A DNA stretch of 60,410 nucleotides from Bacteroidota bacterium (GTDB taxonomy: Bacteria > Bacteroidota > Bacteroidia > Chitinophagales > Chitinophagaceae): positions 1 through 60,410 of the forward strand of contig JAUZOA010000023.1 in the NCBI GenBank assembly GCA_030706685.1, written 5' to 3'. Position numbers and translations under genes: made by a program. The notes beneath the pieces are model-generated. The model did no database searches, was not told the DNA's origin, and worked only from the letters and a program-made list of their open reading frames with translations. Shown piece after piece: positions 47,001 to 58,100 of the stretch. How positions within the stretch are numbered: the first letter of the stretch is position 1; each line of letters begins with the position of its first letter.

Positions 47001-50000
47001 ATGAAAAAATATTTGCTTCACCTTGTGTTTTGCTTTTGCCTGGTATCGGTATCATGTATCCTGAGCAAAGCGCAGGCTCAGCCAGTAACCGTACAGGGTA
47101 AAATCACGGATAAGGACAATAAACCTGTACATGGAGTAACGGTGGCCGAAATAGATGAGGATGGCCGGACCATTAAAGCCGATAAAACGGATATTGATGG
47201 TAATTTTTCACTTAAAATAACTAATAAGAAACATAAACTGTCTATCTCTCATATCAGCTTTAAAACAGTTGTACTGGATATTGGTGATAAAACAATTTTT
47301 AACCAGTCGCTGGAATCGTCTTCGAAGGACATAGGAGAGGTGGTAGTACTTTCCCAGCGAAGGGCGGATAACGGGATGGTTCAGATCCCTGAACGGAATT
47401 TGACTACATCGCAGGCTCATATAAATGCCAAAGACCTGGAAGAAATGCAATCGGCTTCTATCGACCAGGCTTTACAGGGGCGTTTGCCGGGAGTTGATAT
47501 TACGGCAGCATCGGGCGACCCTGGCGCTGGTATGCAAATCCGCATCCGGGGAACTTCTACTATTACCGGGTCTGCTAACCCGCTGATCGTCGTGGACGGA
47601 TTGCCTTATGAAACATCCATCCCTCCTGATTTTAATTTCGGAACTGCGGATGAAGTGGGATATGCGCAACTTTTAAATATTGCTCCGTCAGATATCAAGG
47701 ATATTTCTATTTTAAAAGATGCTGCCGCTACAGCGGTATGGGGTTCGAGAGCTGCCAATGGGGTTATCATTATCAATACAAAAAGAGGCGGGGTAGGCAC
47801 GCCGATTCTTACCTATACGTTTAAAGGTTCGGTTACAAAGCAACCCGAAGCGCTTCCCATGCTGAACGGGGATCAGTATTCCACATTGATTCCCGAAGAG
47901 TATATGAACTCAACAGGCACGCCATTGCCCCAGACGATTAAAGAATTTCAATATGATCCCAATGATCCGTATTGGTATCACAATTATAGCAACAATACAG
48001 ACTGGATAGGCGCCATCACGCAGATTGGTTTTACGCAGGATCATAATATTTCTATGAGCGGCGGAGGAGAAAAAGCAAGGTATTTCGCTTCCCTGGGTTA
48101 TTTTAATCAAAAAGGCACTACTATAGGAACCAGCCTCGATCGTATCAATACCCGGATTAACCTGGATTATATCGTTTCCGAAAGAATTAAGTTCCGGTCT
48201 GATTTTTCTTATTCGTACACCAATAACGACAGGAATTTTGCGGGAAACTTAAGAGATGTGGCCTATAGGAAAATGCCCAATATGAGCATTTATGAATTTG
48301 ATGAATATGGTAACAACTCGGGAAATTATTTTTCACCCTTTTCCAATATCCAGGGCACTTATGGAGGTCTTGACACTAAGGGAAATGTGATCGGTACGGT
48401 TAACCCGGTAGCCATGGCGAATGATGCGACGAATAATATTATTTCCCAGAGAGTAACGCCGCATTTCCAGCTTAACTATAACGTTAAAAAGAATATTTTA
48501 CTGGCCACTTTTGATGTACAGTTTGACATAAATAATACCAAGAACAAAAGTTTTTTACCGCAAACTGCGACAGGTCGTTTATCGACTGAGCCTGCGGTAA
48601 ACCGTGCCTATGACGGGGATATAGATGTATTTAATGTCACCACAAAAACGAACCTGGTTTATACTCCCCAGTTCAAAAATGATAAACATAGTCTTGTCTC
48701 CTTTATTTCATTAAATACATATGATAATAAAAGTACTTCACATGAGGTATTAACGTCAAATACGGCCTCCTCCATTTTGCAGGATCCTTCCAACCCGTCG
48801 CGTACGCAAAATTCCGAGTCGCAATTAAAAGCCAACCAGTCCGAAACAAGAAGCGTAGGTTTATTGGTAAGCGCCCAATATGGCTATGCGGATAAGTATA
48901 TATTCAATGCGGGATTAAGGGGAGACGGCAACTCAAGATTTGGTCCTGACAACCGCTATGGATTATTTCCTTCTTTGTCTTCCCGCTGGAGAATTTCGGG
49001 AGAAAAATTCATGAAGAATATAAAAAAGATTGATGATTTAAGCCTGCGGGCCAGTTATGGCCGGAGCGGAAATGCGCCCACAAGAGATTATTCTTATTTC
49101 AGTCTTTATAACGCGTTGATCACAGCAGGTACGACTACGAGCATTGGTACACCTTTCAGTTATCTCGGCCAGGGAGGTATTTATCCTTCCAACCCTGAAC
49201 TCGCAGATTTAAGATGGGAAACGATCATCGGACAAAACCTGGGAATTGATTTATCCATGTTTGGCAGGCGGATAACCATGACACTTGATTTTTATAAAAA
49301 CAGGACCAAGGATTTGTTTTATTCAGGCCTGCAGATTTCATCTTTTACAGGATATAACAGCATTGATTTAAATGTTGGTACGCTGGATAACCAGGGGTTT
49401 GAACTTGGATTAAATACGACACCTTACCGGTCAAAAGACTGGCAGGTAGATTTCAATTTTAATATTTCCAGCAACGAAAATATTATCAGGGAAATTTCAC
49501 CGCTCTATCCTTCTTCAAAAGGAGATGTAACGACAAATGGCCAGTATGCTACTTTCCTGAAGGTCAATAACCCCTTTGGATCTTTTTATGGATATAAATA
49601 TAAAGGGGTATATAAGGACCTGGCCTCAACTATTGCTACGGATGAGAAAGGCAAACCTATTATCGGGCCTAACGGGCAAGCGGTCTATATGAAGTTTAAT
49701 TATCCCAGCATTGGCTATACTTTTCAGCCTGGTGATGCCATGTACGAAGACATCAATCATGATGGTAATATTAATTACCAGGATGTGGTGTACCTGGGCA
49801 ACAGTAATCCCAAATTTACAGGTGGCTTTGGCGCTTCTGTTTCTTATAAAAGTCAATGGAAACTTACGGCCTTCTTTAATTACCGTTATAAATATGACGT
49901 GATTAATGGCACTCAAATGAATACGACCAATATGTATGGCTTCGATAACCAGAGTACAGCCGTATTAAGAAGATGGCGCAAAGAAGGTGATGTTACTGAT

Positions 50001-50309
50001 ATACCGCGGGCTTTATACAGGAGCGGGTATAACTTCCTTGGGTCGGATCGTTATGTGGAAGACGCATCATTTCTCCGTTTCCGGACAGTCACCTTACGGT
50101 ATACGGCTCCCAAGAAAATATCAGACAGGCTAAAATTAAAAAACCTGAGCGGTTATATCACACTGGAGAACATATTTACCTGGACGAATTATACCGGCCA
50201 GGACCCCGAAGTATCTGTAACAGGAACAGACCCGTTCAGGGTGGCGACGGATCAGTCATTTACACCTCCTGCAAAAACTTTTACGATCGGGTTAACAGCA
50301 TCTTTTTAA
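47001..50309 (+). CDS. SusC/RagA-type TonB-linked outer-membrane transporter (first)
   Basis: A 1102-aa outer-membrane transporter. ATG 47001 gives a signal peptide (MKKYLLHLVFCFCLVSVSC, then ILSKAQA); an upstream in-frame start at 46989 adds four residues. It has a carboxypeptidase-like domain (about 28-110), a plug with QALQGRLPGVDITAASGDPGAG, VDGLPYETSI, DAAATAVWGSRAANGVIIINTKRG, and a C-terminal barrel ending in Phe (GLTASF). It imports a ligand captured by the SusD lid encoded 20 bases downstream. Confidence 0.96.
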   Translation: MKKYLLHLVFCFCLVSVSCILSKAQAQPVTVQGKITDKDNKPVHGVTVAEIDEDGRTIKADKTDIDGNFSLKITNKKHKLSISHISFKTVVLDIGDKTIFNQSLESSSKDIGEVVVLSQRRADNGMVQIPERNLTTSQAHINAKDLEEMQSASIDQALQGRLPGVDITAASGDPGAGMQIRIRGTSTITGSANPLIVVDGLPYETSIPPDFNFGTADEVGYAQLLNIAPSDIKDISILKDAAATAVWGSRAANGVIIINTKRGGVGTPILTYTFKGSVTKQPEALPMLNGDQYSTLIPEEYMNSTGTPLPQTIKEFQYDPNDPYWYHNYSNNTDWIGAITQIGFTQDHNISMSGGGEKARYFASLGYFNQKGTTIGTSLDRINTRINLDYIVSERIKFRSDFSYSYTNNDRNFAGNLRDVAYRKMPNMSIYEFDEYGNNSGNYFSPFSNIQGTYGGLDTKGNVIGTVNPVAMANDATNNIISQRVTPHFQLNYNVKKNILLATFDVQFDINNTKNKSFLPQTATGRLSTEPAVNRAYDGDIDVFNVTTKTNLVYTPQFKNDKHSLVSFISLNTYDNKSTSHEVLTSNTASSILQDPSNPSRTQNSESQLKANQSETRSVGLLVSAQYGYADKYIFNAGLRGDGNSRFGPDNRYGLFPSLSSRWRISGEKFMKNIKKIDDLSLRASYGRSGNAPTRDYSYFSLYNALITAGTTTSIGTPFSYLGQGGIYPSNPELADLRWETIIGQNLGIDLSMFGRRITMTLDFYKNRTKDLFYSGLQISSFTGYNSIDLNVGTLDNQGFELGLNTTPYRSKDWQVDFNFNISSNENIIREISPLYPSSKGDVTTNGQYATFLKVNNPFGSFYGYKYKGVYKDLASTIATDEKGKPIIGPNGQAVYMKFNYPSIGYTFQPGDAMYEDINHDGNINYQDVVYLGNSNPKFTGGFGASVSYKSQWKLTAFFNYRYKYDVINGTQMNTTNMYGFDNQSTAVLRRWRKEGDVTDIPRALYRSGYNFLGSDRYVEDASFLRFRTVTLRYTAPKKISDRLKLKNLSGYITLENIFTWTNYTGQDPEVSVTGTDPFRVATDQSFTPPAKTFTIGLTASF

Positions 50310-50329
50310 GAAAAACTAATTGTGTAAAA

Positions 50330-51835
50330 ATGAGTAAGAAAATAATTATAAGAATCGCGTTGATACTGCTCCTGGTATCGGGTGTATCCTGTAAAAAATG
50401 GCTTAATCTTCAGCCGCCTGATGGTATTACAGGCGCTGCCTACTGGCAAACCAAAGAGCAGGTGCAAGCTTCCGTGACGGGCTGTTATGCTTCGCTTCTT
50501 GGCTCTCCGAATGGGAGCAGGTCCCTGGCAGAAATGCTTTTTTTATGGGGTGAGCTAAGAGCTGATATGCTCGCTTCCACTACTTCTACTATTAACGAGG
50601 AACTGGATATCATGAACGTGAATATTCTTCCCACTAATAGTATAACGAACTGGCGATCGGTATACCAGACGATCAATTATTGTAATACAGTGATAGACTT
50701 CGCCCCATTGGTATTGGACAGGGACCAGACTTTTACACAGGATGCATTGAATGAGAGCATCGCTGAAGTAAAAACATTAAGGGCGCTGATGTATTTTTAC
50801 CTGGTCAGGAGTTTTGGCGATGTACCCCTGAAAATAAAATCAACATCCAGCGATAAAGATATTGAGCAAATACCCAAAACATCAAAGGATTCTGTACTTA
50901 CACAAATCGTAAAAGATCTTAATGAAGCCGAGCCTTACGCTGTTTATTCCTTTGGCGACCGGGCTTCCGATAAAGGGAAAATAACGAAATACACTATCAA
51001 TGCCATACAGGCGGATGTTTATTTATGGATGGAAAAATATACAGAGTGTGTTGCTGCATGTAATAAAATTATTAATTCCAACCAATTTGGATTAATAGAC
51101 GGATCCAGTTCGACAACCTGGTTCAATACCCTCTATGTTAATGGAAATTCAAATGAAAGTATTTTTGAATTTCAATTTGATAACCAGCGGCAAAACACAT
51201 TTTATCCCCTATTAGCGGCCACTAACCGGCACCTCAGTGCTAACCCTACTGTATTGACTGATCTTTTTTCGCTGGATTTTGTCAACCCGCTTAATGTAGA
51301 TATACGGGGCGACGGGGCTTCCGCACGTTCTACAGACAATATGATCTGGAAGTATAGCGGGTTGAGCAATGACAACAGAACACAAAGGGCTTCCACACAA
51401 TATTATGCGCACTGGTTTGTATACCGGTACGCGGATATTCTTTTGATGAAAGCCGAAGCTACCAACCAACTGGGTAATGGCCAGGAGGCCCTGGACCTCG
51501 TTACAAGGATCAGGAATCGCGCATCGGCTTTAGCCATCACCAATCTCAACCCCAACGCGTCGGATAAAGACGGTGTAGCCGATTTTATTTTGGCCGAAAG
51601 AGCCAGGGAATTTGCCTTTGAAGGTAAACGCTGGTACGATCTTTTAAGAAACGCGCGACGTAATAATTACCAGCGATTAAATATTTTATTGCAGATGGTT
51701 GCCAATACAGTGCCACCGGACAGGCAACAAGCGGCTATTGCTAAATTCCAGGATAAGAACAGCCATTATTTCCCTATTTATTATTATGAATTGCAGACCG
51801 ATAAACAATTGGTACAAAATCCATTTTATAAATAA
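50330..51835 (+). CDS. RagB/SusD family lipoprotein (first)
   Basis: A 501-aa surface lipoprotein with Cys21 in SGVSCKKWLNLQPPDG. SusD hallmarks are the N-terminal QPPDGITGAAYWQTKEQVQASVTGCYAS, helical TPR-like core (AEVKTLRALMYFYLVRSFGDVPL), ADILLMKAEATNQLGNGQEALDLVTRIRNRA and EFAFEGKRWYDLLR. It forms the lid of the preceding SusC. The ligand is unknown, and no glycoside hydrolase or peptidase is encoded nearby. Confidence 0.96.
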   Translation: MSKKIIIRIALILLLVSGVSCKKWLNLQPPDGITGAAYWQTKEQVQASVTGCYASLLGSPNGSRSLAEMLFLWGELRADMLASTTSTINEELDIMNVNILPTNSITNWRSVYQTINYCNTVIDFAPLVLDRDQTFTQDALNESIAEVKTLRALMYFYLVRSFGDVPLKIKSTSSDKDIEQIPKTSKDSVLTQIVKDLNEAEPYAVYSFGDRASDKGKITKYTINAIQADVYLWMEKYTECVAACNKIINSNQFGLIDGSSSTTWFNTLYVNGNSNESIFEFQFDNQRQNTFYPLLAATNRHLSANPTVLTDLFSLDFVNPLNVDIRGDGASARSTDNMIWKYSGLSNDNRTQRASTQYYAHWFVYRYADILLMKAEATNQLGNGQEALDLVTRIRNRASALAITNLNPNASDKDGVADFILAERAREFAFEGKRWYDLLRNARRNNYQRLNILLQMVANTVPPDRQQAAIAKFQDKNSHYFPIYYYELQTDKQLVQNPFYK

Positions 51836-51843
51836 ATACTTTT

Positions 51844-53574
51844 ATGAAAAAAGATACCACAAGAATTGCTTTTATAGCCCTGAGCATAATAGGTTTTGGC
51901 TATTTCAGCAGTTGTCATAAAGTAAATATTGATACGCAGACCACTTCCGATGTGAACATATATCCTTATTTGCAGAGCAAGCCGGACCAGTTCTCGGAAT
52001 GGGCCAAAATAGTTGACAAATCAGGATATGCAGGCTATTTAACAGCCTACGGTGCTTATACTTTATTTTCTCCGACAAACGATGCAGTGCATACCTATTT
52101 GACGGATGTGAATAAAGCGTCGGTCAATGATTTTTCAGTAGCGGAAGCAAAGGATATTGTCACGCTCCACCTGATCCAGGATACGCTTGCCACCAATACA
52201 TTCAAAGACGGGAAATTGCCTACTGTAACCATGTATGGACAATATCTTGTAGCAGGCGTGACCAACATAAATGGCGTTTCCAGCATCACGATCAACCGGC
52301 AGGCTTTAATCACCCAGGGAAATATCAGGACAGGCAATGGATATATTCACGCGCTGGATCATGTATTAAAACCGGCTTCAAAATCGAGCGCACAATTAAT
52401 TTCAGAGAATCCCAATTTATCTGTCTTTAAACAGGCCCTGGTGGCTACAGGATTTTATGATACTATCAATACAATTAGTACCTCTACCCCCAAAAGATGG
52501 TTCACCGTTCTGGCCGAAACCAACCAGGCGCTTGCAGATTCCGGGTTTACCAGTTACAATGCTTTGTTTGCAAAATTATGTACAACAGGCAACCCCCTGA
52601 ACCCGTTAGACAGCATGCATATTTATGTAGCGTATCATATCATCCCGGATGCGAGGTATCTTGCTGATATCGCTTCCGCCAGTTCTCATTTTACCTTGCA
52701 ACCTCTTGAAGTGCTTTCGTCAAAACTTTCGGGAGAAGATGTATTGATCAACGATCTTGATTTTAATGGAGTGCATGAACCGGGGATCAAACTGGACAGG
52801 GCAACAAGTGATGTTTCCACCACTACCGGTGTATTGCATACTGCATTGGGTCATTTTCGTCCTAAAGTACGCGTTCCATTCCCTGTTTATTGGGATGTCG
52901 CCGATTTTCCGGAAGTCAGGAAATTACCTGCTATTTTCAGGAGAGCAGGAGCATCACTTGATTTTGCATACGGTACTTTAAAGGATTTTAACTGGGATAA
53001 CCCGGTAAACGTTATGACTTATTCCGGCGACGGGCCTACCAGCACTAGTTTCCCTACTTATTATGGTGATCATCTGACTGTACCCATGGGTACCACCAGC
53101 CGCCACCATTGGATTGAATTCAGGACTCCTTTATTAGTGAAAGGAAAATATAATATCTGGATTTGTTACCGGGCGGCCAAAGGATCAGGAACGCTCACCA
53201 GCAGTACGCCGACAGGCGGATCTAATTGCCCGGTACAGGTATCCTTTGACGGGATACCCACATCAAGACAATTTAATTTTTGTATTCAGCGGCCACTTGG
53301 TACTGATGGTGAACTCCTGGCCCTGGGCTGGAAAAAATATTCCGATTCATCCCGGATAGCGAATTCAACTGCTTACCAGTTCATGTCAGGAAAATTTGTG
53401 GGCTCAGTGGATGTAAGCACTACGGACCGGCATATCGTCCGCTTTGATGTACAGCCGGCAGCGGGAACCGGTAACCCATCTAATTTTTTGGATATGATAC
53501 ATTTTATACCGGTGGATTGGCCAAGTCAGTACTTGCCGCGTATGGGTACCAATGGAGCATTCGTGAATTTTTAA
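51844..53574 (+). CDS. FAS1 lipoprotein with C-terminal beta-sandwich
   Basis: A 576-aa lipoprotein (Cys24 in YFSSCHKV). FAS1 domain 1 spans about 40-180 (YTLFSPTNDAVHTYL ... YIHALDHVLKP), FAS1 domain 2 about 183-335 (WFTVLAETNQALADSGF ... TGVLHTALGHF). Residues 340-576 form a different, beta-rich module (HHWIEFRTPLLVKGKYNIWICYRAAKG ... NFLDMIHFIPVDWPSQ) whose final strand resembles jelly-roll carbohydrate-binding domains. The start is eight bases after the susD stop, so it is coupled to it. Confidence 0.85.
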   Translation: MKKDTTRIAFIALSIIGFGYFSSCHKVNIDTQTTSDVNIYPYLQSKPDQFSEWAKIVDKSGYAGYLTAYGAYTLFSPTNDAVHTYLTDVNKASVNDFSVAEAKDIVTLHLIQDTLATNTFKDGKLPTVTMYGQYLVAGVTNINGVSSITINRQALITQGNIRTGNGYIHALDHVLKPASKSSAQLISENPNLSVFKQALVATGFYDTINTISTSTPKRWFTVLAETNQALADSGFTSYNALFAKLCTTGNPLNPLDSMHIYVAYHIIPDARYLADIASASSHFTLQPLEVLSSKLSGEDVLINDLDFNGVHEPGIKLDRATSDVSTTTGVLHTALGHFRPKVRVPFPVYWDVADFPEVRKLPAIFRRAGASLDFAYGTLKDFNWDNPVNVMTYSGDGPTSTSFPTYYGDHLTVPMGTTSRHHWIEFRTPLLVKGKYNIWICYRAAKGSGTLTSSTPTGGSNCPVQVSFDGIPTSRQFNFCIQRPLGTDGELLALGWKKYSDSSRIANSTAYQFMSGKFVGSVDVSTTDRHIVRFDVQPAAGTGNPSNFLDMIHFIPVDWPSQYLPRMGTNGAFVNF

Positions 53575-53607
53575 TAGAATTTACAGGTATTTACAAATAA
53601 TAAGATA

Positions 53608-55086
53608 ATGCGTTTTAAAAAAGAATACTTCCTGGTGATCGTTTTTTTCACCATCATTACCAGTAGTTGCAGAAAATGGGATTACCATACAGCCATTAAT
53701 AAACAGGATCTGACGCAGGACCTTTACACGGCGATTTCAAATGACCTGAACCTGCGACGGTTTTCAGCGCTTGTGACCCAGGCAGGATTAGACAGCGTGT
53801 TGAAGTCGCCCAGGAATTATACAGTATGGGCCCCATCCAATGATGCGCTGGCTGCCCTGGACCCTTCCATTCTTAATGATATGACTAAGTTGAGAAGTTT
53901 TATCCTGAATCATATTTCGAACGGGTTGTACTTTACCAGGGATGCACAAACAGTAAAACGTATAGGGATGCTGAACGGAAAGTACAATAATTTCCTGGGC
54001 AATAAATTTGAAGATGCTACTATCACCAGCGCCGACAGGTATGTGAAAAATGGCGTAGTCCATAGTATGGATAAATATATTTCAGTGCTTCCCAATTTAT
54101 GGGATTATATCAATTCCAACACGCCCCAGTACACGCAAAACAGTTTTATTACCGGATTAAATTTCCAGTCTTTTGATCCTTCCACCGCAGTAATTGACAG
54201 TATCAGTTCTACCACCGGCTTACCGATTTATCATCCCGGTACCGGCATTGTGATCAAGAATACGTTTAATGAAAGGGTATACGATACACGTAAGGAAAAC
54301 AGGCAATACACTTATTTTGTTATTGCCAATGCGGGCTTTACGCTAAAGGCTGATTCTTTAAAACCTTATTTTAATACGGGCAGCACTACCAGTACCGACA
54401 GCCTGGATAAATGGAATATTGTTAAAGACCTGTTGATAGATAGTTTGTATCCCACAGCCGCCTCTCTTCCGGCCGCTTTAGTTTCAAAGTTTGGAATAAC
54501 GATTCCCATTAATAGCTCTTTAATTACAAGCACGATAAAAGTGAGCAATGGAATTGTGTATGTTTTGAGTTCGTCAAATGTTACTACCGCTTCTAAGTTT
54601 AAACAAATTTTCATACAGGGCGAAAATCCTTCGGGGTTTCTGTCCGACAAGACATCCAATACCAGTTATCGTGTCAGGTTTAATCCTGTTACTAACCAGA
54701 ACTATACAGATATCCTGGTGAGCGGCCATGGAGTAACCAGTTACTATTCTTATTACCAGTTAAGAGATATGCCATCCATGACCTATAATGTATATGCTTT
54801 TGCGGTTAATGATTTTCAAACCGGTGCTGTATTTCAAAAGATAGGGGTTAATTATTTTACGCCCCCGTCCACCTATACCGCCCTGGCTACCACACCGGCA
54901 TCTTTGAATCATGCTGTGCCATTGAAAACCGCTGTGGGCGCATATAATGAAGTGCTTTTAGGAACATGCACGTCCACGTTGTATGGAACACTGGAGTTCA
55001 GGTTAATTTCGGAAGGGGCCACTCTTGGTTCAACAGGCACAGGCCCTATTGTTTTGGATTATTTACGAATTGTTCCCGTACCATAA
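53608..55086 (+). CDS. FAS1 lipoprotein with C-terminal beta-sandwich (second)
   Basis: A 492-aa lipoprotein (Cys21 in ITSSCRKW). FAS1 domain 1 is about 35-165 (YTVWAPSNDALAALDPS ... GVVHSMDKYISV), and a more divergent FAS1 domain 2 is about 170-340 (TYFVIANAGFTLKAD ... SNGIVYVLSS). The C-terminal part (345-492) is beta-rich and ends IVLDYLRIVPVP, similar in plan to the end of the preceding gene product. It lies between the two SusCD pairs and may serve either one. Confidence 0.83.
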   Translation: MRFKKEYFLVIVFFTIITSSCRKWDYHTAINKQDLTQDLYTAISNDLNLRRFSALVTQAGLDSVLKSPRNYTVWAPSNDALAALDPSILNDMTKLRSFILNHISNGLYFTRDAQTVKRIGMLNGKYNNFLGNKFEDATITSADRYVKNGVVHSMDKYISVLPNLWDYINSNTPQYTQNSFITGLNFQSFDPSTAVIDSISSTTGLPIYHPGTGIVIKNTFNERVYDTRKENRQYTYFVIANAGFTLKADSLKPYFNTGSTTSTDSLDKWNIVKDLLIDSLYPTAASLPAALVSKFGITIPINSSLITSTIKVSNGIVYVLSSSNVTTASKFKQIFIQGENPSGFLSDKTSNTSYRVRFNPVTNQNYTDILVSGHGVTSYYSYYQLRDMPSMTYNVYAFAVNDFQTGAVFQKIGVNYFTPPSTYTALATTPASLNHAVPLKTAVGAYNEVLLGTCTSTLYGTLEFRLISEGATLGSTGTGPIVLDYLRIVPVP

Positions 55087-55114
55087 GTTTTAATTAAGAT
55101 CAACTTTAACTAAC

Positions 55115-58100
55115 ATGCAGCTATCTAAAATATTAACAGGGTTATTAGTTCTTGGGGTATGTGTTACTGCAGAGGCCCAGAAAGATTCCTCCATAACTAT
55201 AACAACGAAACAAAACCCCGCCGGTTTTAATGTATCCGGGGTCATTAAAGACGCGGCTACCGGCAAGGCCCTGCGCGGTATAAGGGTTACGTATAAAGAT
55301 TATTCGGCTGCTATTACGGATAGTATGGGCGCGTTTACCCTGGATGTTCCTTCGCCGGATGTATATGTTCTCCTGGAAGGAGAGGGGTACCAATCGAAGC
55401 AAATCGCTTTAAAAGGGAATAACCATGTTACAGCGGGTTTATATGAAGACACTTATACTTCCTTTTATGATCTTGCCAATTTACCCATGGGAACTGTGAT
55501 GAAAAACCAGGACCCTTTTGCCGCTGTTTCTGTACAAACAGATGGCAACTGGGGAAAGGTAACTGAAACGCCCTCCTCTTATCTTCAGGGCAGGGTGGTT
55601 GGTTTAAATGCAATAAGACGTTCCGGCACGCCCAACATCGGGGCTACCCTGTTTTTGCGGGGAATAAATTCTCTATATGCCACCAACCAACCTCTTATTA
55701 TCGTAGATGGAATTATTTTTGACAACGCAGATTATGGCGGTTTGATTGCAGGTCATTATACCGACCCTTTATCCAGCATTGACCCAAGGGATATTGACAA
55801 TATCACCGTAATAAAAGACGGATCATCTACTTATGGAACCAAAGGGGCCAACGGGGTGATCATCATTACTACCGCAAGAGCCAGGGAATTGGGAACCAAA
55901 ATTGATTTTGCTGTATATGGCGGTATCAACTTCAAACCTGCTGAATTGCCATTACTGGATGCGGCCGGGTACCGGGTCTATTTGTCGGAGATCTTACAAT
56001 CACAGGGATTGACCGATGCCCAGATACAGGCACAACCTTATATGAATGATGATAAAGCCAATGCCGATTATTTTCGCTATCACAATAATACCGACTGGCA
56101 AAATCTTGTCTTTCATAATAGTCATACAAAGAATATATACTTAAAGGTTACGGGCGGGGACAATATTGCCAAGTATGCGCTTTCACTTGGCTTTATGAAC
56201 AATGAAGCATCTGTAAAAAGCACCGATCTTACCCGTTACAATATGCGGTTTAACGGGGATTTAAATCTTAGCAAGAGGCTGACAGCGACAACGGATTTAA
56301 GTTTCACCTTTAATGAGCAAAACCTGAGAGACCAGGGTACCGCATCGAAAACCAACCCGATATTCCTGGCATTGGTAAAATCACCTTTGTTGCGTTTCAA
56401 AGAAGTGTCGTCAAGCGGGATTGAATCACCGACTTTAGCCGGCAGGGATACATTTAATGTAAGCAATCCTTTGGTATTGACCGATAATGCATCCGGGCAT
56501 AGCCGGAGCTATCGTTTCCTTGGTTCAATCGGGTTTAATTACCAGGTAGTAAAATCACTCGCCGTTGCTACAACTGTGGGAGTGATCTATGACAAGACAA
56601 GGGAGAATTTTTTTATACCCGGTAAAGGTGTTACCACCGATACATTAAGTACAGATATCGCGACAAGCCGTTCCGGATCCATGGTAAAAACATTTTTTTC
56701 CCTGTATAATGATACGAGATTGACTTACAGCAGGCGGTTCCGTAATATACATGACCTTTCTGCAAGCGTTGGGTTCAGGTATCTCAAAGGCAAGGCTGAA
56801 CAGGATTTCGGGTTAGGGTTTAATTCTCCTATTGATCAGTTGATCAGTGTTCAGTTTGGTTCAAACGCTTTGAGGCAGATAGGCGGATCCATTGGTGAAT
56901 CCAGTTGGCTCAACACCTATTTGAATGCTGATTATAGCTGCTTCGATAAATATTTTGTATCCTTTAATATGGCAATGGATGGCTCATCCCGGTTTGGAAC
57001 AAATATCCCGGATGCGTTGAGCATTGGCCCTGATAAATATGCTATTCTTCCCTCTTTGGCCGCCGCATGGTTGATTTCTTCCGAAAAATTTGTAAAGAAC
57101 AAGCACCTCGATATATTAAAGTTAAGAGCTTCCTATGGGTTGTCCGGTAATGATGATATTGGGAATTATACCGCGCGCCAGACCTATATCTCTCAAAATT
57201 TCCTTGGATTGCAGGGGTTGGTAAGGGCAGGCTTTGGAAACGACCAGCTTCAGTGGGAAGAAGTTCGTAAACTCAACGTAGGATTAGATATCAGTGTTTT
57301 AAATGAAAGACTTAACCTGACTTTTGACACCTACCGGGATAAAACGGATAAAATGCTTGTTTATGAATCTGTACCGGTAGCATCCGGGTCTTCGTTTACG
57401 ATTACGAATTCAGGGGCGATGACGACAAAGGGTATTGAAGCCTCTGTCAATGGCCGTATCATCAACAAAGCAATCAAATGGGATATGGGATTTAATATCG
57501 CCCGGTCAATTTCCAGGGTTGATCGTCTGCCTGTTGACCGGGTTATTACTTCTTTCGCAGGAGCAACTTTTATTACACAGGCATCCGGGGCGCCGAATCT
57601 TTTCTATGGATATAAAACCAGTGGCGTATTTATTTCCGATAATGTGGCTGCCCAGGAAAATCTTTCATTAAGAAAGCCGGATGGTACGCTGACGCCTTTT
57701 AAAGGCGGTGATATTCGTTTCGTAGATGTAAACGGTGACCATGTTATTGACGAAAATGACAGGCAGGTAATCGGCAATCCCAATCCCGATTTTTTTGGCG
57801 CTATAACAAGCAAGCTGGGATATAAGCGTTTTTCCCTGGATATGTTATTTACATTTTCGCAGGGAAATGATATTTATAATTATACCAGGAACCAGTTAGA
57901 GGCAGAATCGGGGTACTACAATCAAACTACGGCTGTCATTAACAGGTGGAGAACAAACGGAGACGCTACCAATATCCCCAAAGCGACATGGGGCGACCCC
58001 ATGGGAAACAGCCGTTTTTCTGACAGGTGGATAGACGATGGCTCATACCTGCGCCTGCGTACAATGACACTGTCTTATAACCTTCCGTTTAAACAAGGCT

